A stretch of DNA of 64,000 nucleotides from CAG-411 sp050875145 (GTDB lineage: Bacteria; Bacillota; Clostridia; Lachnospirales; Lachnospiraceae): NCBI GenBank assembly GCA_050875145.1, contig JBNMLH010000007.1, forward strand, positions 62,001-126,000. The letters are read 5' to 3'. The notes below the pieces were generated by a model. It saw nothing but the letters and a program-made list of their open reading frames with translations. It ran no database searches and had not been told where the DNA came from. Shown here piece after piece: positions 7,918-16,001 of this stretch. How positions within the stretch are numbered: the first letter of the stretch is position 1; every line of letters starts with the position of its first letter. The translations under genes and the position numbers were made by a program.

Positions 7918-8099
7918 AGCATCCAGTCGTTTTGTTCGTTTTTTATTTGTTTTGAGGCTACAGTTCGTAGAGCATTTGAGAGGGTCAAATGGATGAAACG
8001 ATGGAGGAAGTTGTCAAATGATTATGGATTTTTTTCTTAGGAGAACGTTATCAATTGTGTGTGTATATATGTAAGTTTTTAAAATTTTGCAAGAACGAA

Positions 8100-8146
8100 A
8101 GCACCTTGCTATAGTTTAAAACTATGGCAAGGTGCTATTTTTTTAT
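8100..8146 (+). terminator. Intrinsic terminator upstream of metE
   Basis: The long stem AGCACCTTGC...GCAAGGTGCT, with an inner ATAGTTT/AAACTAT stem, is followed by a T run. It sits about 180 bases after the HAD gene and about 80 before metE. I see no S-box or T-box conserved sequence in 7918-8099, so it is called a plain terminator, though a leader attenuator is not excluded. Confidence 0.7.
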
Positions 8147-8225
8147 ATTTTACACTTTAGAGCTGTGTTAGTACAATCAATGTAACAGTTTAGTTGATTA
8201 GGAATGAAAACAGGAGGATATAAGC

Positions 8226-10502
8226 ATGCAGACATCGGTAATTGGATTTCCAAGAGTGGGAAGTCTTAGAGAGTTAAAATTTGCAACAGAAAAATATTTT
8301 AGAAATGAAATCACACAGGAAGAATTACAGGAGACAGCAAAGGAGATTCGTACATCACAGTGGAAATTACAAAAAGAGAGTGGAGTGGATTACATTTCAT
8401 CCAATGATTTTTCTTTTTATGACTGCACACTGGATACAGCAGTGCTTTTTAACATTGTACCAAAACGATACAAAGAATTGGGATTATCTGCGTTAGATAC
8501 TTATTTTGCCATGGCAAGAGGGTATCAGGGAGAAAAGGGTGATGTAAAAGCACTCGCCATGAAAAAATGGTTTAATACCAATTATCATTATATGGTACCA
8601 GAAATTGAGGATGACACACAGGTTAAGTTGGTTGGAAATAAACTTTTTGAGGAATATCAGGAAGCAAAAGCAGAAGGTGTGGAAACAAAGCCGGTTGTGA
8701 CGGGAGCCTTTACTTTATTAAAATTGTTGCGTTACACAGGTGAGAAAACAGAGCAGGATTTTGTAAATGTTATTATTTCTGTATATTGCGAGTTATTAAG
8801 AAAATGCAACAGCCTTGGAGTGAAATGGTTGCAGTTTGATGAACCTTATTTGGTACACGATTTGACAGAAGAGGATTTGCAGTTATTTGAAAAATTATAT
8901 AGTGGTATTTTGGTTTCCAAGGGAAACAGTAAAGTTTTATTACAGACATATTTTGGAGATATTCGAGATGGATATGACAGAATAGGAAAGTTGGCATTTG
9001 ATGGAATTGGTCTGGATTTTGTAGAGGGAAAAGAAACCGCTAATTTAATTGATAAATATGGATTTCCAAAGGATAAGGTGTTGTTTGCAGGCTTGGTAAA
9101 TGGAAAGAATATTTGGCGGAACCACTACGAAAAGACTTTACAGGCATTGGATGGCTTAAAAGAAAAAGGATGTTCGGTAGTCATCAGCACTTCTTGTTCT
9201 TTATTACATGTACCTTATACATTGGAAAATGAGACAAAACTTTCAGAGGAAGTAAAGAAATATTTTGCGTTTGCCAAGGAAAAATTAACAGAGTTGGCAG
9301 AGTTAAAGCAGATTAGTGAAGAAGCAGACAAAAGTGCAAATGCAGCCTATAAGAAAAATGTGCAGTTATTTCAGTCGGACAGAAAGTGTCAAAATGAAAA
9401 AGTTGTAAAAAGAGTGGCAGCTATTGAGGAAAAAGACTTTACTAGACTGCCTGTATTTGAGGAGCGGGAAAAAATACAAAAGGATACTTTTAAACTTCCG
9501 TTGTTCCCTACTACGACCATTGGATCTTTTCCGCAGACCGCAGATGTAAAAGCTACCAGAACGGCATATAAACAGGGAAAAATTACGGAAAAAGAATATG
9601 TAGAGTTTAACCGAAAAAAGATTGCAGAGTGCGTAGAATTACAGGAAGAAATTGGAATAGATGTGCTTGTGCATGGAGAATATGAGCGAAATGATATGGT
9701 GGAATATTTCGGAGAAAACCTGGATGGTTATTTATTTACGGAAAAAGCATGGGTACAATCCTATGGAACCCGTTGCGTAAAACCACCAATTATTTGGGGA
9801 GATATTTCTAGAAGTAAGGCTATGACGGTTGACTGGTCTGTATATGCACAAAGTCTTACAAAGAAGCCTATGAAGGGAATGCTTACCGGTCCGGTTACAA
9901 TTTTAAACTGGTCTTTCCCAAGAGAGGACATTTCTTTAAAGGAAGGTGCTTACCAGATTGCACTTGCTATTCGAGATGAAGTATTGGATTTGGAGAAGAA
10001 TGGAATTTCTATTATTCAGGTTGATGAGGCAGCTTTGCGTGAAAAGTTACCGCTTCGTAAGTCCGATTGGTATTGTGAATATTTAGATTGGGCAATCAAG
10101 GCATTCCGTTTGGTACATAGTGGCATGAAACCGGAAACACAGATTCACACTCATATGTGTTATAGCGAATTTACGGATATTATTCCAGCGATTGACAACA
10201 TGGATGCAGATGTTATCACGTTTGAGGCATCTCGTTCTGATTTGACAATTTTGGATTCCCTAAAAGAAAACCATTTTAAAACACAGGTTGGTCCTGGTGT
10301 GTATGATATTCATTCTCCAAGAATCCCAACGGTGGAGGAAATTGTAGCAGCACTTGAAAAAATGGCGGAAAAAATTAAACCAGAAAAATTATGGGTAAAT
10401 CCGGATTGTGGATTAAAAACAAGAGGCGTAAAAGAGACAAAGCCAAGTTTGGAAAATATGGTAGAAGCAACAAAACGATTTAGAAAACAATTTGAAAAGT
10501 AA
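8226..10502 (+). CDS. metE: Cobalamin-independent methionine synthase (5-methyltetrahydropteroyltriglutamate-homocysteine S-methyltransferase)
   Basis: Makes methionine from homocysteine using methyl-tetrahydropteroyltriglutamate and no B12. At 758 residues it has the full two-barrel MetE size. The N-terminal barrel starts with VIGFPRVGSLRELKFA; the C-terminal catalytic barrel carries TTTIGSFPQTADVK and the zinc ligands in HTHMCYSEF (about residues 640-648), the Glu of DVITFEASRSD, and Cys in NPDCGLKTR (about 728). AGGAGGA precedes the ATG at 8226. It is monocistronic, and no SAM riboswitch or T-box is visible in the leader, unusual for Firmicute methionine genes. Confidence 0.96.
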   Translation: MQTSVIGFPRVGSLRELKFATEKYFRNEITQEELQETAKEIRTSQWKLQKESGVDYISSNDFSFYDCTLDTAVLFNIVPKRYKELGLSALDTYFAMARGYQGEKGDVKALAMKKWFNTNYHYMVPEIEDDTQVKLVGNKLFEEYQEAKAEGVETKPVVTGAFTLLKLLRYTGEKTEQDFVNVIISVYCELLRKCNSLGVKWLQFDEPYLVHDLTEEDLQLFEKLYSGILVSKGNSKVLLQTYFGDIRDGYDRIGKLAFDGIGLDFVEGKETANLIDKYGFPKDKVLFAGLVNGKNIWRNHYEKTLQALDGLKEKGCSVVISTSCSLLHVPYTLENETKLSEEVKKYFAFAKEKLTELAELKQISEEADKSANAAYKKNVQLFQSDRKCQNEKVVKRVAAIEEKDFTRLPVFEEREKIQKDTFKLPLFPTTTIGSFPQTADVKATRTAYKQGKITEKEYVEFNRKKIAECVELQEEIGIDVLVHGEYERNDMVEYFGENLDGYLFTEKAWVQSYGTRCVKPPIIWGDISRSKAMTVDWSVYAQSLTKKPMKGMLTGPVTILNWSFPREDISLKEGAYQIALAIRDEVLDLEKNGISIIQVDEAALREKLPLRKSDWYCEYLDWAIKAFRLVHSGMKPETQIHTHMCYSEFTDIIPAIDNMDADVITFEASRSDLTILDSLKENHFKTQVGPGVYDIHSPRIPTVEEIVAALEKMAEKIKPEKLWVNPDCGLKTRGVKETKPSLENMVEATKRFRKQFEK

Positions 10503-10542
10503 AGGGGCATCTTTATAGTTTGTTAGTATAGGATATTTAATA

Positions 10543-10600
10543 AAAAATGCCAGCTTCATGTACAGATAAAAAAGTAAACTTGAATCTGGCATTTTTTTCT
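10543..10600 (+). terminator. Intrinsic terminator of metE
   Basis: AAATGCCAG...CTGGCATTT, with an extended TTCA/TGAA inner pairing, is followed by a T run. Confidence 0.75.
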
Positions 10601-10616
10601 TTGTAGGAAAGTGTTT

Positions 10617-10829
10617 CCCATAGAGTAAAGATTTCTCCCAGAAAATATAAACAGATGCGTAGGGAAAATAGTTGCAAAGAGCATGCAACATGCATCTGGC
10701 ATATAAAAAGTGTAGCAAGCTTGTTACAGTTTACATACCTGTGAATTGTAACGCAAGTTCCTCGTGAGGGAGGAATTTAAAAAGAAAAAGTGGATTTGTC
10801 CATCTTGTTCTAAGAAATTTATATGTAAA
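10617..10829 (+). repeat. Dispersed non-coding repeat, copy B, with a nested hairpin insert
   Basis: It shares ordered blocks with 54922-55147: AGATGCGTA, TTGCAAA, CATGCAAC, GCATCTGGCA, GTAGCAAG, TTCCTC/GAGGGA, AGTGGA, TGTCCA and CTTGTTCTAAG. Relative to that copy, it has an extra 33 bases at 10720-10752 flanked by GCAAG on both sides (10715-10719 and 10753-10757). That insert is a hairpin also found near 19384-19413. There is no open frame. The copy explains the roughly 330-base gene-free gap between metE and the minus-strand gene. Confidence 0.6.
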
Positions 10830-10835
10830 CAATTT

Positions 10836-11276
10836 CTAAAATTTTTCAGATTTCCAGTAATCGTACCAGCCATAATGATTGAAATAATCAGCATAATCAG
10901 AAACAATCCATGCAAAAACTTTTTTATTTAATAAAAACTCTATCAGTTCCATGCGTAATTCTGTTGTTTCATCTTCTTCGGCAAAATCATCCCAGCTATT
11001 AATTTCATGGAAATATTTTAAAGTAAAACTGTCTTTTTTTAAAATTAGACGGGAAACAGTATTGCCATAATTGGCACCATCTCCATCTATTTCTTCTAGG
11101 GAAGAAACACTGTTTTTTAGGTAAGCCCATTTCGTCTGTTTTAAATAAGAAATATTAGGAATTTTTTCACTTAATACAATTCTGATAGTATCTGCATCAT
11201 TAAAAGCATTTTTTGTGAAAGTATCAAATTGACTTTTTTGAAAAGATGTAATAATGTGTTGTTCTTCAGGTTTCAT
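10836..11276 (-). CDS. Hypothetical protein
   Basis: 146 residues, cytosolic, with no recognised domain. It is acidic overall, with a tryptophan- and tyrosine-rich C-terminus (DYADYFNHYGWYDYWKSEKF) and a middle part that looks like mixed strand and helix. The ATG at 11276 is preceded on the minus strand by AAGGAG, a good ribosome site, and the frame is intact, supporting a real gene. It is convergent with metE and divergent from the YqeY gene. Function unknown. Confidence 0.6.
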   Translation of the reverse strand: MKPEEQHIITSFQKSQFDTFTKNAFNDADTIRIVLSEKIPNISYLKQTKWAYLKNSVSSLEEIDGDGANYGNTVSRLILKKDSFTLKYFHEINSWDDFAEEDETTELRMELIEFLLNKKVFAWIVSDYADYFNHYGWYDYWKSEKF

Positions 11277-11499
11277 ATTATAGCTCCTTGGTTAAAAATA
11301 TTTTCTCTTATAAGTATGCTACTAAAGAAAGAAAAAAACAATACATAATCAGAAATAAAATAGATTCACATAAACAAATATTCGTTCTCCCTTGCGTTTC
11401 GCTAAAAAATGGAATATAGTGTTTATGGGTAAGGTTGCATATATTGTAACTTAAAGAATAGGCAATTGCCGAATCTCATAAATACTAGGAGGTATGATT

Positions 11500-11937
11500 A
11501 TGAATTTAGAAACACTACAAAAAGATATGATTGCAGCAATGAAGGCAAAAGAAAAGTTAAAAAAAGAAACCATTTCTTCTTTGATTTCTGCTGTGAAAAA
11601 AGCTGGAATTGACAGTGGAGATCGTGAAAATATTCCAGAGGAATTAGTGAACCAGACAATTTTAAAGGAAGTAAAGACATTACAGGAACAGGTAGATACC
11701 TGCCCAGCAGATCGTGAAGATTTAAAGGAAGAATATACACAGCGTTTAGCCATTGCTAAGGCATATGCTCCAACACTTCTTTCCGCAGAACAAGTAAAAG
11801 AAATATTGGAAAAGGATTTTGTAGATGTGATTGCAAGTAAGAATAAAGGACAGATTATGAAAGCAGTTATGCCTTCTTTGAAGGGAAAAGCAGACGGTAA
11901 AGTGATTAACCAGGTTGTTGGAGAATTGTGTAAATAA
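11500..11937 (+). CDS. GatB/YqeY domain-containing protein
   Basis: 145 residues of the YqeY family, homologous to the C-terminal tRNA-binding domain of the GatB amidotransferase subunit. The stand-alone form's role is not well defined. Signatures are the N-terminal MNLETLQKDMIAAMKAKEK, the central LKEEYTQRLAIAKAYAPTLLS and the C-terminal KGKADGKVINQVV. ATG 11500 is preferred over 11494 because AGGAGG (11488-11492 region) is then at the correct distance. It is monocistronic, ended by a hairpin terminator directly downstream. Confidence 0.9.
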   Translation: MNLETLQKDMIAAMKAKEKLKKETISSLISAVKKAGIDSGDRENIPEELVNQTILKEVKTLQEQVDTCPADREDLKEEYTQRLAIAKAYAPTLLSAEQVKEILEKDFVDVIASKNKGQIMKAVMPSLKGKADGKVINQVVGELCK

Positions 11938-11949
11938 GTAAAAAGGTAA

Positions 11950-12002
11950 GGGGCTGTCACAGCAGCAAAAATAAAATTTTTGCAAATGTGATGGTCTCTT
12001 TT
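11950..12002 (+). terminator. Intrinsic terminator of the YqeY gene
   Basis: GGGGCTGTCACA can pair over 12 bp (with G-U pairs) with TGTGATGGTCTC, followed by TTTTG. Confidence 0.7.
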
Positions 12003-12083
12003 GTTACAGTACAGAGGGTGCCATTCGTAAAATGCCAGAATATATTATATGCACATACTCAGCCGCACCCTCTGTACAGTAAC
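12003..12083. repeat. Long inverted repeat (19-bp arms)
   Basis: GTTACAGTACAGAGGGTGC (12003-12021) and GCACCCTCTGTACAGTAAC (12065-12083) are inverted copies with one mismatch and a 43-base loop. The left arm plus loop start is related to 2110-2146. It sits immediately after the terminator of the YqeY gene and before the next promoter. It could be a small non-autonomous mobile element (MITE-like) or a stable RNA hairpin; no target duplication is obvious. Confidence 0.65.
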
Positions 12084-12121
12084 CTGTAATTCTCTTTTTT
12101 TGGTGTTTGTATCATAAAGTA

Positions 12122-12151
12122 TTGACGGTTCATTTACTTTCATAGTATACT
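12122..12151 (+). promoter_or_regulatory. Promoter of the DUF2752-DUF4234 pair
   Basis: TTGACG (12122-12127), 18-base spacer, TATACT (12146-12151), 16 bases before the start codon. Confidence 0.6.
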
Positions 12152-12167
12152 TTACAGGGAGAAAAAT

Positions 12168-12548
12168 ATGTCGAATTTTGGAAAATGTTTTATTACAATT
12201 TTAGCTTTTTATGCTTTGCTTGCATTGCTGAGAGTTGGCTGTCCCATACGTTTTATAACCGGTATTTCTTGCGCTGGTTGTGGTATGACAAGAGCGTATG
12301 TGGCATTCTTTCATGGAAAAGTATTGCAGGCATTTCATTATCACCCACTGTTTTGGATAGTGCCGTTAGTGGGAGTGCTATTATGGAAAAGAAAGCAATT
12401 GCCAGAAAAAGTATTTCAAATTATTTTGGGAGTAGTAATTGGAATGTTTTTGCTGGTTTATGTGATAAGGCTAGTGGACTGCAACGATACCGTTGTGACA
12501 ATAGATATAAAACATGGCATATTTTTTCGAATCGTTACATATTTTTAG
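12168..12548 (+). CDS. DUF2752 family membrane protein
   Basis: 126 residues with three to four hydrophobic segments. The diagnostic core is CPIRFITGISCAGCGMTRAY, followed by a His-containing stretch (FHYHPLFW) at the next membrane segment; this CxGCGxTR pattern defines DUF2752. Function is unknown; the paired cysteines suggest metal or redox chemistry at the membrane, but that is inference. AGGGAGAAAAAT precedes the ATG at 12168. The DUF4234 gene starts 29 bases downstream, so the two are probably co-transcribed; they often occur together in Firmicutes. Confidence 0.85.
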   Translation: MSNFGKCFITILAFYALLALLRVGCPIRFITGISCAGCGMTRAYVAFFHGKVLQAFHYHPLFWIVPLVGVLLWKRKQLPEKVFQIILGVVIGMFLLVYVIRLVDCNDTVVTIDIKHGIFFRIVTYF

Positions 12549-12576
12549 ATGATTATAAAGGATTAAGGAGAAATGT

Positions 12577-12987
12577 ATGAGAATTAAAGAAGACAGAAGT
12601 TTATTAACGTATATTTTACTTACCATCATTACTTGCGGAATTTATAGTTACTATTTTGTGTATAAAATAGCGCAGGATATGAATGTGATGTGTAGTGGAG
12701 ATGGTGAAGAAACAGCAGGATTATTGAAATTTATTTTATTGTCCATTGTTACATGTGGAATTTATTCTTGGTTTTGGTATTATAAATTAGGAAATCGTAT
12801 TTATCAAAATGGATCTAAGTACGGATTGGACTTTGTAGAAAGTGGTACTACGGTTATTATGTGGATGCTGTTTGGCTCCTTCCTTTGTGGAGTGGGTTAT
12901 TTCTACGGTGTATATATTATTATCAAGAATACTAATGCTATGGCACAGGCATATAATAGAAATCTTGGAAGCTCAATAAATTATTAA
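12577..12987 (+). CDS. DUF4234 domain-containing membrane protein
   Basis: 136 residues, with the DUF4234 signature duplicated: ILLTIITCGIYSYYFVYK (residues about 11-28) and ILLSIVTCGIYSWFWYYK (about 51-68), each a membrane helix with a conserved TCGIY-S/W core. A third hydrophobic segment lies near 90-115 (MLFGSFLCGVGYFYGVYI). The ATG follows AAGGAGAAATGT. It is the second gene of the DUF2752 pair and closed by the hairpin terminator at 13023. Physiological role unknown. Confidence 0.85.
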   Translation: MRIKEDRSLLTYILLTIITCGIYSYYFVYKIAQDMNVMCSGDGEETAGLLKFILLSIVTCGIYSWFWYYKLGNRIYQNGSKYGLDFVESGTTVIMWMLFGSFLCGVGYFYGVYIIIKNTNAMAQAYNRNLGSSINY

Positions 12988-13022
12988 GCCGAAAGCGGTT
13001 TATAAATCAATATACTCTCAAT

Positions 13023-13058
13023 AAAAAGAGACGCTAGTGAAAGCTAGAGTCTCTTTTG
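13023..13058 (+). terminator. Intrinsic terminator
   Basis: AAAAGAGAC-GCTAG...CTAG-AGTCTCTTTT, followed by G and further T bases. Confidence 0.75.
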
Positions 13059-13130
13059 TTTAATCCTCGGAGAAAATTCCAATTTTAAATTCCATAAGCT
13101 TCGTCATTGAAGTTACTTTTATAGTATTTT

Positions 13131-13334
13131 TTATTGTTTTTTATGATTCTTATAAATCCAATAAAATAGGGCAATCAGCTCTATACTTTCAAATAAAATC
13201 AAAAGTGGTAAATTAATTTTGAGAAGATTGCAGGTATATCCTATTAGCAATGCACACATAACAATAATGGTACAACAAATTTCCAGTATTGTATTCTTTC
13301 TATTTTTGTTATTCTGATATTGATTTGGTTCCAT
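13131..13334 (-). CDS. Small two-helix membrane protein
   Basis: 67 residues from MEPNQYQ. It has two hydrophobic segments (about residues 19-37 and 43-60) and a Lys/His-rich C-terminus (KNHKKQ). No family recognised. The start at 13334 is favoured because GGAG lies about ten bases upstream on the minus strand; an in-frame ATG at 13355 would add seven residues without a ribosome site. It is an isolated minus-strand gene between two plus-strand units, so it is either a real small membrane protein or a chance frame; the ribosome site tips it towards real. Confidence 0.5.
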   Translation of the reverse strand: MEPNQYQNNKNRKNTILEICCTIIVMCALLIGYTCNLLKINLPLLILFESIELIALFYWIYKNHKKQ

Positions 13335-13448
13335 TGTATTATTACTCCTTTTCATTTTGACATATATTAGCTTTCAGCATTAAACAAAATACTAAGTTTC
13401 ATTATACCATAACCATTAAGTTTTGAGAAAAAATAGAGCAAAAAATCC

Positions 13449-13508
13449 TTGACACAAATGGTAAACATATGTTACCATACAAACAATAAATAGTAAACAA
13501 ATGTTTAC
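13449..13508 (+). promoter_or_regulatory. Promoter and two palindromic operators of the BlaI/BlaR1-type pair
   Basis: TTGACA (13449-13454) with a TACCAT-like -10 at 13473-13478. A palindrome built on AACATATGTT (about 13463-13475) overlaps the spacer and -10. A second, GTAAACA-AA-TGTTTAC (13493-13508), lies just downstream. Both contain TAAAC/TGTTTA half-sites of the BlaI/MecI type, so autorepression by the first gene product is likely. Confidence 0.7.
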
Positions 13509-13523
13509 AAAAGGAGGATGGTT

Positions 13524-13910
13524 ATGAAAGAAAATGCAAAAGTTAGTTTATCCAATGCGGAATGGCGTGTTATGGATTTGTTATGGGATAAAAATCCAAT
13601 GACTATTGCACAGATGGTGCAGCATTTTGAAGGAATTACGGATTGGGACAGACATGTTATCATTATGATGCTCAAGCGTATGGAGGCAAAAGGTGCTGTG
13701 TCCTATCATACGGTTGGCAGAGCAAAACAATACTATCCGCTTGTGGATAAAAACGAGGCATGTGTGCAGGAGACAGAAGATTTTTTGGATCGTGTTTACA
13801 AAGGAAGTTTGGGGTTAATGTTGACGACAATGGTACAACAGGAGAAAATTAGTAGCAATGAACTGGATGAATTACGCAAAATACTGAATGGGGGAGAAGA
13901 GGGTGTATAG
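13524..13910 (+). CDS. BlaI/MecI/CopY-family transcriptional repressor
   Basis: 128-residue winged-helix repressor. The N-terminus LSNAEWRVMDLLWDKNPMTI is the helix 1-2 signature of the family, and DRHVIIMMLKRMEAKGAVSYHTVGRAKQYYPLV covers the recognition helix and wing. In BlaI/MecI the partner metalloprotease cleaves the repressor after sensing. ATG 13524 is used because AAGGAGG is six bases upstream; the ATG at 13518 is too close to it. Two palindromes in its own promoter are likely operators. The M56 peptidase gene overlaps the end of this gene, so the two form one operon. Confidence 0.92.
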   Translation: MKENAKVSLSNAEWRVMDLLWDKNPMTIAQMVQHFEGITDWDRHVIIMMLKRMEAKGAVSYHTVGRAKQYYPLVDKNEACVQETEDFLDRVYKGSLGLMLTTMVQQEKISSNELDELRKILNGGEEGV

Positions 13911-15804
13911 TGTAGTTGTATCATCAAGTGTACTGATACTTGCAATTTTTCTTATTCGCAAGATTTTTTTTCATCGGGTTGGAAAGTGTTTTTTGTATGC
14001 ATTGTGGCTTTTAGTGGCTATTCGGTTGTTACTGCCCCTTCCGGGAATGTTTTTGCAGGGAATGGTAGGATGGAGTGAGCCAACCATAAATACACCGTTT
14101 AGTATTATGAATGTTGCAAATAAATGGTTACCTGAACAAAAGGCAACACAGAAAGAAAAAGCAGATTATTTCAATTCTAATAGGCAAGAAAAAAAGAATA
14201 TTTCCAATATTTTGGAAAAACAGACGAAAACAAAGAATGGACAATCTACAAACATAACCAATCCAAACAAAACAAAAGATGGAAAGTTACAAAAAGGGAA
14301 TGTGGTTATTACAAAACAAAAGAAATGGTTAAAAAATGCAAAATGGTTTCAGAGGCTATATCCAATTACTGTTGAAAAAATTGCTGTGTTGCTATGGTTG
14401 TCTGGTATGATTTGTTTGCTTGGTGTTCAAATGCAGGTGGAAAGAAAATTTAGAAGAATTTTAGTGGAAAATAGACGCAAAGCAGTAGCCTACGGACCGC
14501 ATGTTTATATTGCAAATGGAATTCGTACACCGTTGTTGTTCCGCAGTAAAGGCTTCGTAACCGATATTTACCTTCCAGAGCATATTGTTCAGCGGGAGGA
14601 TCTTGTGGAACATGCAATATTACATGAAAAAGTACATAGGAGACATGGAGATATTTGGTGGGGATATCTTAGAAATTTTATTGTTGCAGTATACTGGTTT
14701 CATCCATTGGTGTGGGTTGCAGCAATCTTATCTAAAAAAGATTGTGAATATGCCTGCGACAGTGGAGTTATGAAAGGAATGAATCAAAAAGAGCGTATTT
14801 CCTATGGAAATAGTTTGTTGTCTTTGATGCAAATTGGAAAAGGTATCAGTTTCTTTTCTGTGGCAACAGGCATGTCGGTAGGAAAATCTGAAATAAAGGA
14901 GAGGATAACTATGGTGAAAGTTGGAACAAAGAAAAGTGTGTTGGCAATTTTGGCAGTGTGTATCATTCTGGCAGGGGTAGGTGTTGTTGTATTTACAGGT
15001 GCAGAGCGTGGAGCGGCAAAAACGAAAGAGAAAACAGAAAAGATAGTTGCATCGCCTGACATCAATAAAGGAGATGTGGTAACGGCAGAGGAGGCATCTT
15101 ATCAATTAACAGATTCGGTAGGGGCAGATGAACCACAAATATGCTATGAAGACGAGGAACGTATGATATTTTCTGGGTATTTTGGTTTATTTGTGTACAA
15201 TAGAAAGAACTGCAACATTGTACAGTCGCTTAATCTAAAAGCAATTGGTTGTGATTCTACACAAGGAGATGCCTATTGCGAAATCCAGGTATCCGCAGAT
15301 GGAAATACCGTATATTTGCATCCATATATGGATAAAGAGAACATGTACGTGTATAATATAAAGGATAATACGGTACAAAAAACAAAATTTTATTTGGACG
15401 ACAAAAAGTTATATAAAGGGGAAACCGAAAATAGGATTACTTCAGGTATGGGTGCTATGATTGGTGATTTGACCTATCAAGTTGCAGATAAGTTAGACTT
15501 TTTGTATCAGCCACTTTTTTATCAACCTTATGGAGTTTCCATTAATTTTAAACCATCTGATATTTGTGATTTGCAGGAAGCAGCCTTTTTCTTTAAGGGA
15601 AAGGAATATAAAATTACAGATGCAAAAAAGCTTGCTTGGATGGAGGAGCATTTTTCAAATCCAATAAATGAAATCATAGGTGGTAGTGCGTGCCCATTTT
15701 ATCATCCAATTTATCTAAAACGAAAAGATGGAAAAGTTGGAAGAATTTATGTGGCGATGGATAGTTGTGCTGTTTATAAGACAGCAGATGGGGCCGTATT
15801 ATGA
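13903..15804 (+). CDS. M56-family (BlaR1-type) membrane metallopeptidase sensor, reading frame interrupted near the 3' end
   Basis: Membrane protease of the BlaR1/MecR1 family, expected to inactivate the preceding BlaI-like repressor. Counting from ATG 13888, hydrophobic segments lie near residues 8-27, 32-57, 163-182 and 264-282, with the zinc motif HEKVH at 246-250 and a further Glu at 287. A membrane segment near 352-372 is followed by an extracytoplasmic domain of about 260 residues that does not resemble a penicillin-binding sensor. GTG 13903 has GGGGGAG upstream and overlaps the repressor stop; ATG 13888 is the alternative. The frame stops at 15804, but a good continuation lies in another frame to 15889 (see next entry). 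Confidence 0.85.
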   Translation: MYSVVVSSSVLILAIFLIRKIFFHRVGKCFLYALWLLVAIRLLLPLPGMFLQGMVGWSEPTINTPFSIMNVANKWLPEQKATQKEKADYFNSNRQEKKNISNILEKQTKTKNGQSTNITNPNKTKDGKLQKGNVVITKQKKWLKNAKWFQRLYPITVEKIAVLLWLSGMICLLGVQMQVERKFRRILVENRRKAVAYGPHVYIANGIRTPLLFRSKGFVTDIYLPEHIVQREDLVEHAILHEKVHRRHGDIWWGYLRNFIVAVYWFHPLVWVAAILSKKDCEYACDSGVMKGMNQKERISYGNSLLSLMQIGKGISFFSVATGMSVGKSEIKERITMVKVGTKKSVLAILAVCIILAGVGVVVFTGAERGAAKTKEKTEKIVASPDINKGDVVTAEEASYQLTDSVGADEPQICYEDEERMIFSGYFGLFVYNRKNCNIVQSLNLKAIGCDSTQGDAYCEIQVSADGNTVYLHPYMDKENMYVYNIKDNTVQKTKFYLDDKKLYKGETENRITSGMGAMIGDLTYQVADKLDFLYQPLFYQPYGVSINFKPSDICDLQEAAFFFKGKEYKITDAKKLAWMEEHFSNPINEIIGGSACPFYHPIYLKRKDGKVGRIYVAMDSCAVYKTADGAVL

Positions 15805-15889
15805 ATATGCAAAAGGAAGTACGCTCACAGCATCCAATAAAGATTCGTTTTGGAAACTGTTCGGGCTTACAGAAGAAGATTTTCAGTAA
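15790..15889 (+). pseudogene. Displaced C-terminal tail of the M56 peptidase (frameshift at a G run)
   Basis: In the annotated frame the protein ends ...YKTADGAVL. If the GGGG at about 15790-15793 had one base less, it would read on as ADGPYYEYAKGSTLTASNK, then DSFWKLFGLTEEDFQ, stopping at 15887-15889. The continuation has a typical protein composition and natural end. The interruption is therefore a frameshift mutation, a slippery-run phase variation or a sequencing error. Confidence 0.7.
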
Positions 15890-16001
15890 CAATCTCTTGG
15901 AATTTTCTGTGAACATGCCAGTAAGATGCGGCATTGCACTTTGAAAAAGTAGGGGATTATAGATTCCGAGAGCACATATATTAAATAGGAGGGAAAAGAG
16001 C

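Noticed and set aside
7918..8225. S-box or T-box leader before metE
   Set aside because: Only a simple terminator hairpin is visible; no SAM-I core, AGGGTGGNACCGCG or other conserved leader element was found.
11451..11960. Minus-strand frame of 169 codons opposite the YqeY gene
   Set aside because: Codon-bias shadow of a well-supported gene; no ribosome site and no recognisable protein.
12185..12580. Plus-strand frame of 131 codons overlapping the DUF2752 gene
   Set aside because: Different frame of the same region; the DUF2752 frame has the diagnostic CAGCGMTR motif and a good ribosome site.
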